This document shows positions 1 to 64,000 of a DNA stretch of 64,000 bases, piece after piece. The notes under the pieces are model-generated. The model had not been told where the DNA came from and did not search any database. It worked only from the letters and a program-made list of their open reading frames with translations. Within the stretch, counting starts at the first letter, position 1, and each line of letters opens with the position of its first letter. This DNA comes from Tridacna crocea (taxonomy: Eukaryota > Mollusca > Bivalvia > Cardiida > Cardiidae). The position numbers and the translations under genes were made by a program. Location of the stretch: positions 68,475,277-68,539,276 of the forward strand of contig OX031056.1 in the NCBI GenBank assembly GCA_943736015.1, read 5' to 3'.

Positions 1-460
1 TCATTAGTCACGTGCCAGTCACTTAACATTCCCACAATGCTTTTTTTGATTTTTGGCGCGAAATCTAAAATAGCTTAAGAGGCTACGTAGCCTTTTAACT
101 CTTTACCAAACAATAAAATTTTGGACTGGTCCAAATTGAAAGCATTTGCAGACGACAAAATAAAAGTGAATGGCAATTCAAAATTTCTTTTGGAAAGGGA
201 AGAAAATATTGTGGGAAAAGGAGAAAATGCTGGTTACCAGCATTTTCTCCTATTCCTACAATGTTTTCAGAAGGCTTCTTCCTCAGGGTCATTAAAAGTC
301 GGGATTGTGTGGTAAAGGGTTAAAGGAATACCGTCAAAAAAATTTTTTTTTCAGTAATTTTATGATTCCCAATTATTGATGATTTGTGCATATAAAATTC
401 AGTGATATACATGTATATATTTTTGAATTTGGTGTGATGTGAAAAATCTAAATGCCCACG
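1..460. mobile_element. Arm of a long-TIR fold-back element (family R), cut by the window edge
   Basis: This stretch matches, in order, the right arm of the 45377-48131 element (around 47895-48131) and the reverse complement of that element's left arm. It ends at TTAA (461-464), with the terminal GTGGG seen on the other copies. A hairpin MITE at 99-319 interrupts it. The rest of the element should lie upstream of the window. Confidence 0.75.
99..319. mobile_element. TTAA-flanked hairpin MITE (family A)
   Basis: TTAA at 95-98 and 320-323 flank a 221-bp element with ends of the type CTCTTTACCA / TGGTAAAGGG. The centre is a hairpin around GCTGGTTACCAGC. It carries the family signature of a TTTGCAGACGACAAAATAAA block on one side and AGGGTCATTAAAA on the other. 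TTAA targets and CCCTTT ends recall piggyBac-type non-autonomous elements. No transposase is encoded. Confidence 0.85.
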
Positions 461-711
461 TTAAACTGAATCTCCATTCGGCATTAATTTCACGAAAGTC
501 ACCACATAATTAGGGATCCATAAAATCCATTTAATCTAGCTTTCGACTGAATCTCGAGGATGAATGGTCCTTTGTCACGCAGAAAATTTACAAATAGCAA
601 ACAGTTTCAACTCAAGGCAGCCTGCACAGGGTCCATACTATTTTGCAGATGTATTAAGCCCCCTTTTCACCTGGCTAATTTATTCATCCTATTCTAGCCA
701 AGTCGGAGTGC
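461..711. other. Intergenic/3' flank, little visible
   Basis: This lies beyond the 3' end of the channel gene. Positions about 563-670 resemble a decayed copy of a repeat also seen at 39895-40010 (shared CAGAAAATTTACAAATAG). No coding signal is visible. Confidence 0.4.
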
Positions 712-914
712 AGGGTCTGTATTTACTACTAACCATTCTTGAGAATATTCTTAGTCTTATTCGCCAAGGTTTTCTATATTTGAAAGTAACGCAACTTCTG
801 ATTGGCTAAACCATTCGGTTTAGCCAATCAGAAGTTGCGTTACTTTCAAATATAGAAAATTCTGGAGAATAAGACAAAGAACATTCTTAAGAATGGTTGG
901 TGAATACCAGCCCT
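712..914. mobile_element. Palindromic MITE (family E)
   Basis: The two arms are near-perfect reverse complements meeting at about 813, around TTTAGCCAATCAGAAGTTGC. The outer ends read GTATTCACCAACCATTCTTAAGAA. The same element recurs at 3203, 11870, 27353 and 52433. Confidence 0.85.
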
Positions 915-996
915 GCAGATCTTGGATATAAAATCAGAAACACTTTTTGACTTATTGGTAGGTATAGCTTCAGATTCTCAGAATGATCTTGAATGT

Positions 997-1255
997 CATC
1001 CTCGGATACCCTGGGGTCTCCCTATTTGCTACGCTACATCGACCCCTGGGACAATTGACTAATAAAACTTTGAATCAGCCGCCGAAAATCGATACGAAAC
1101 GTCAAAGCGTACAGTCCACTCGCCCATCACAAAATGATGATGGAACCAATGAAAAGCCAGCATTCGGCCAGCGGTAAAGCGAGGGAAATTCAATTAATTG
1201 TCCCAGGGGTCGATGTAGCGTAGCAAATAGGGAGACTCCAGGGTATCCGAGGATG
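997..1255. mobile_element. MITE with CATCCTCGGATACC ends and 9-bp target duplication (family G)
   Basis: The inverted ends CATCCTCGGATACC are exactly flanked by the 9-bp direct repeat CTTGAATGT (988-996 and 1256-1264). The second copy, 5394-5653, is flanked by a different 9-mer, CTGCCACCT. A 9-bp duplication fits Mutator-like or Merlin-like transposases. Confidence 0.9.
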
Positions 1256-1327
1256 CTTGAATGTATTATGTTCGCTAGTTTGGAAGATTTTCTGGCCAAA
1301 TATTGTCTTACAGCCAGAAAAGAACCA

Positions 1328-1460
1328 GGGTCCGTATTCACCAACCATTCTTAAGAACAGTCTTAGTCTTACCCTCAAGAATTCTCCGAATGAAAAAGTA
1401 ACACAAATTCTGATTGGCTAAACCAAATGGCTGGGCCAATCAGGATTTGCGTTACTTTAT
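1328..1460. mobile_element. Truncated family E MITE
   Basis: It begins with the outer end GTCCGTATTCACCAACCATTC and passes the central GATTGGCTAAACCAAATGG. It stops part way down the second arm. Confidence 0.7.
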
Positions 1461-1539
1461 TAATTTAGTATTAGACTTAGAGAGAAACCAAGAATAGTAC
1501 GTGTACCTTTTCTGGCTGAAAAAAGTATTTCTCTTTATT

Positions 1540-2125
1540 ATGAAGCTAGATTTTTTTTCCGGCTCAAACATGCGTCGCACGCGTATGGTGGCATTTTCTG
1601 ACATGAGATACGACATAGCTATCGTGATAATTCCCAAATACTATCGCGATAAATTAAAGTTATCTGGAAATCTTATCGAGATAATGAAAAAGTTTCCTGT
1701 AAAAAAAAAAAAAAAAACAGTTGTAGCTTAAATGGTAAATTTGACAAGAGTCCAAATAAACAGAAGTCTGTAAAATCACAAAGACGACTCGAAAAGCCTC
1801 CAATGATCAACTTTAAAACCTTCTGGGAAAAGGAGAATTCATAAGGTTGTAGACGAAGATATTCCAAAAAGGATCCAATTATAGAAACCGTGAGTGCCAG
1901 TTATGGGCATGAAAGCAAAACAAAAACATGATAACAGCTAGAATTATCGCGATATCTTTTTAGTGAACATTCTTATTATCTAGATGATATTTCCAGGATT
2001 TTTTTTGTATTACGATAGTTCTCTTAAATTATCGCCATCGCTATCTCGTAACTCGCGGCAGAAATATGCCACCATACACGCGGATAAAATATTACACACG
2101 GCGGAAAAAAATATCCGAATCTACA
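1540..2125. mobile_element. Diverged inverted-repeat element of about 590 bp
   Basis: The left arm (about 1540-1700, containing CACGCGTATGGTGGCAT) pairs imperfectly with the right arm (about 1940-2125, containing ATGCCACCATACACGCG). The loop has an A-run and no coding potential. Confidence 0.6.
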
Positions 2126-2284
2126 CGCTGTAACTAACGCATCCAAATATGGTATGATGACGTAGTAATTACGTAAATCACGCACAGAATAGATGTACTC
2201 ATATGCTATTTGATTGGTCAATATTTCATGCTGTAATATTCATCTGCCATTCATAAAATACTAGGCAACTACACCATTCTGTGT

Positions 2285-2290
2285 TTTATT
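2285..2290 (-). other. Possible polyadenylation signal of the TRPC gene
   Basis: TTTATT on the plus strand reads AATAAA on the gene strand, about 260 bp after the stop codon. Nothing else ties it to the gene, so it is only a candidate. Confidence 0.3.
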
Positions 2291-2337
2291 TTCGTATAAA
2301 ACTGGTCAATGAATTACAATATTTTGTCGTTGAAAGG

Positions 2338-2516
2338 TGTAGATATATAATAAAAGGAATATTATGCTGTAGTAACTTTTCTGGAGCTGGTACTTGCTTT
2401 TCCCCGCGCAAGAAAATTTGACATCTCGCTCGACCTTCGGTTTCCCGCGATATCAAATTTCAAGCACCAGGAAAGTCACTCCAACATAATATTCCGTATC
2501 TATAAATTCAGCAGCA
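2338..2516. mobile_element. Palindromic element in the 3' UTR of the TRPC gene
   Basis: The outer ends (AGATATATAATAAAAGGAATA and, inverted, TATTCCGTATCTATAAATT) and the inner arms around CTCGCTCGACC are imperfect reverse complements. It begins about 30 bp after the stop codon, so it probably lies within the transcribed 3' UTR. Confidence 0.65.
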
Positions 2517-2548
2517 ACAAGGTAGAAGAAATAACTAAATATGGAAGC

Positions 2549-62809
<60,261 letters not shown>

Positions 62810-62820
<11 letters not shown>

Positions 62821-63051
62821 CTGTGGAAAGAAAATAAAATTAAAATTTTGTCTTATTTTTTTTTCAGCTAATTTCATACGACCCTAAGGAAACAGACTTC
62901 CAAAAACATTATGGGAAAAGGAAAAAATACTCATCTGTCAACTGTGGAAAGAAAGTAAATTTAGAATTTTATCTTATTTTTTATGAATTAAATTTTATAC
63001 GACCCTAAGGAAACAGGCTTCAGAAAACATTGAGGGAAAAGAAGAAAATGC
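62810..63051. repeat. 121-bp tandem duplication across the exon 1 acceptor
   Basis: Unit 1 is 62810-62930 and unit 2 starts at 62931 (both TCATCTGTCAACTGTGGAAAG). Unit 2 carries a copy of the splice acceptor and the first 11 bases of the exon, then intron and part of a family A MITE. Confidence 0.92.
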
Positions 63052-63199
63052 TGGTAACCAGCATTTTCTCCTTTTCCCTCAATGTTTCTGCTGTTTTTAA
63101 GACATCAATATTTTTTTAGCTCCTGATTTTTGTTGGGTTTTTTTTAATCTCACTTTTATTTGGGCAAGTCAGAAATTTGTTTTGTTGTAAAGGGTTGAA
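63000..63199. mobile_element. Family A MITE, part duplicated with the exon edge
   Basis: TACGACCCTAAGGAAACAGG ... GAAAATGCTGGTAACCAGC ... TTGTTGTAAAGGGTTGAA. Its left quarter is repeated in unit 1 of the 121-bp duplication (62876-62930). Confidence 0.8.
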
Positions 63200-63329
63200 T
63201 AACGATTTACCAGATGGTAGAACTAGGCTCGCCCACACTGGTAGGATTTGCTGATGCCACAGGTACTTTGGCGCCAAGGATGAGACTTTTCTTTGAAAAG
63301 GTAGAAAACATTATGGGAAGAGGACAAAA

Positions 63330-63704
63330 GTGCTTGTAACCTACATTTCTTTTTTTTTTTCCACAGTATTTTCAAAAGTGTTCTGCGCAATGTGTGAAAA
63401 GGAATTATTGAAAATTTTGATCAAGGTTTTAACAGTCGGGACCCGGCTTCAGTTATATTGTAGAACGAGCCTGCAAACAGGCAGGTATTTTCAAACAGTC
63501 GCAAAAGTGACATCATCGATGAAAAAAGGGATGCGTTTTTATCCTTGTTGCAAGGAATCTGCTCGGAAGGTGTCGGACTTAATAGCAGACAAACAAAAAG
63601 CGATAGGGATGTCAGTTTACATGAAGCATGGACTTTTTGTTTGGTATCTTTTTCAATTGACCGTGTTCACCTCTCTGCTCTCAGTTTTCTGTCTTTGTAA
63701 TTAA
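63330..63704 (+). other. 124-codon open frame of unknown nature
   Basis: The longest plus-strand open frame in the window. The first part (to about 63385) is family A remnant. The rest (RYFQTVAKVTSSMKKGMRFY, ADKQKAIGMSVYMKHG) is not recognised. No start context, splice site or neighbouring exon supports it. Probably chance or an old transposon fragment. Confidence 0.2.
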
Positions 63705-64000
63705 TATAATGAAACAAAAAAAGCAAATCGTCTGTAAGAAAAGACAACACAAAGACAATGTGTGACGACTATAAATCTGTAAAGCAAAGTTTGGCATATT
63801 CGAGTAATAATTCAACAAGGCACGAAATATGAGTGTGACGAATATTGTTTTCTCGCGGTACGAAGTAAAGCGAGAAATAGATGTTTTATTGATATTTACT
63901 CTCAGAAGATAATTTTAGCCTTTGTTGACATTCACGACATACCAAAACAAACACATAAAAGGTAAGAAAGGTAAAATACATCTCTTCATTACATAGACAG

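Overview
The window is eukaryotic, AT-rich animal DNA. Coding sequence sits in short islands between GT/AG introns, and most of the rest is dispersed repeats. The single clear gene encodes a TRPC-family cation channel, closest by eye to the TRPC3/6/7 branch. Together with the tRNA-derived SINEs whose conserved core is typical of molluscs and the very dense MITE content, this suggests a lophotrochozoan, most likely a bivalve mollusc. The species assignment is inference only.

The channel gene lies on the minus strand and runs through almost the whole window. I could place 15 coding exons from 62820 down to the stop at 2549. Their splice phases agree at all 14 junctions and they join into 1012 codons plus a stop. 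The order is ankyrin repeats and zinc-binding HC box (62167-62820), linker helices (48226-48405), pre-S1/S1 (44369-44536 and 42779-42945), S2 (35450-35544), S2-S3 (31167-31323), S3-S4 loop (29082-29206), S4-S5 (27878-28062), S5 (22553-22671), pore helix with the LFW motif (21648-21739), S6 (11022-11179), TRP box (10425-10631), CIRB-like helix (4932-5061), acidic/proline-rich linker (4039-4212) and C-terminal coiled coil (2549-2976). The first exon(s) with the initiator ATG lie beyond 64000.

The most unusual structure is at 29711-31323. The S3-encoding exon heads a tandem array with a 177-bp period. Four downstream units each carry an open 105-bp exon-like block, with AG before it and GTGAGT after it, that re-encodes the S3 helix. 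Two or more older units beyond them have decayed. The differences among the intact blocks cluster in two codons of S3. A 451-bp palindromic transposon with a 6-bp target duplication has inserted into the array.

The introns are filled with transposable elements. A roughly 220-bp hairpin MITE flanked by TTAA is present in about 20 copies. At least ten other palindromic or terminal-inverted-repeat families are also present, with two SINE families, a mariner transposase remnant, a 2.75-kb fold-back element with 0.5-kb arms (45377-48131; one arm of a second copy opens the window), and a 3.2-kb TTAA-flanked element (17834-21017) with a THAP-domain reading frame. Insertions are often nested, for example a SINE split by three MITEs at 36285-37941. 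No second host gene, tRNA gene, rRNA or CRISPR array could be supported.
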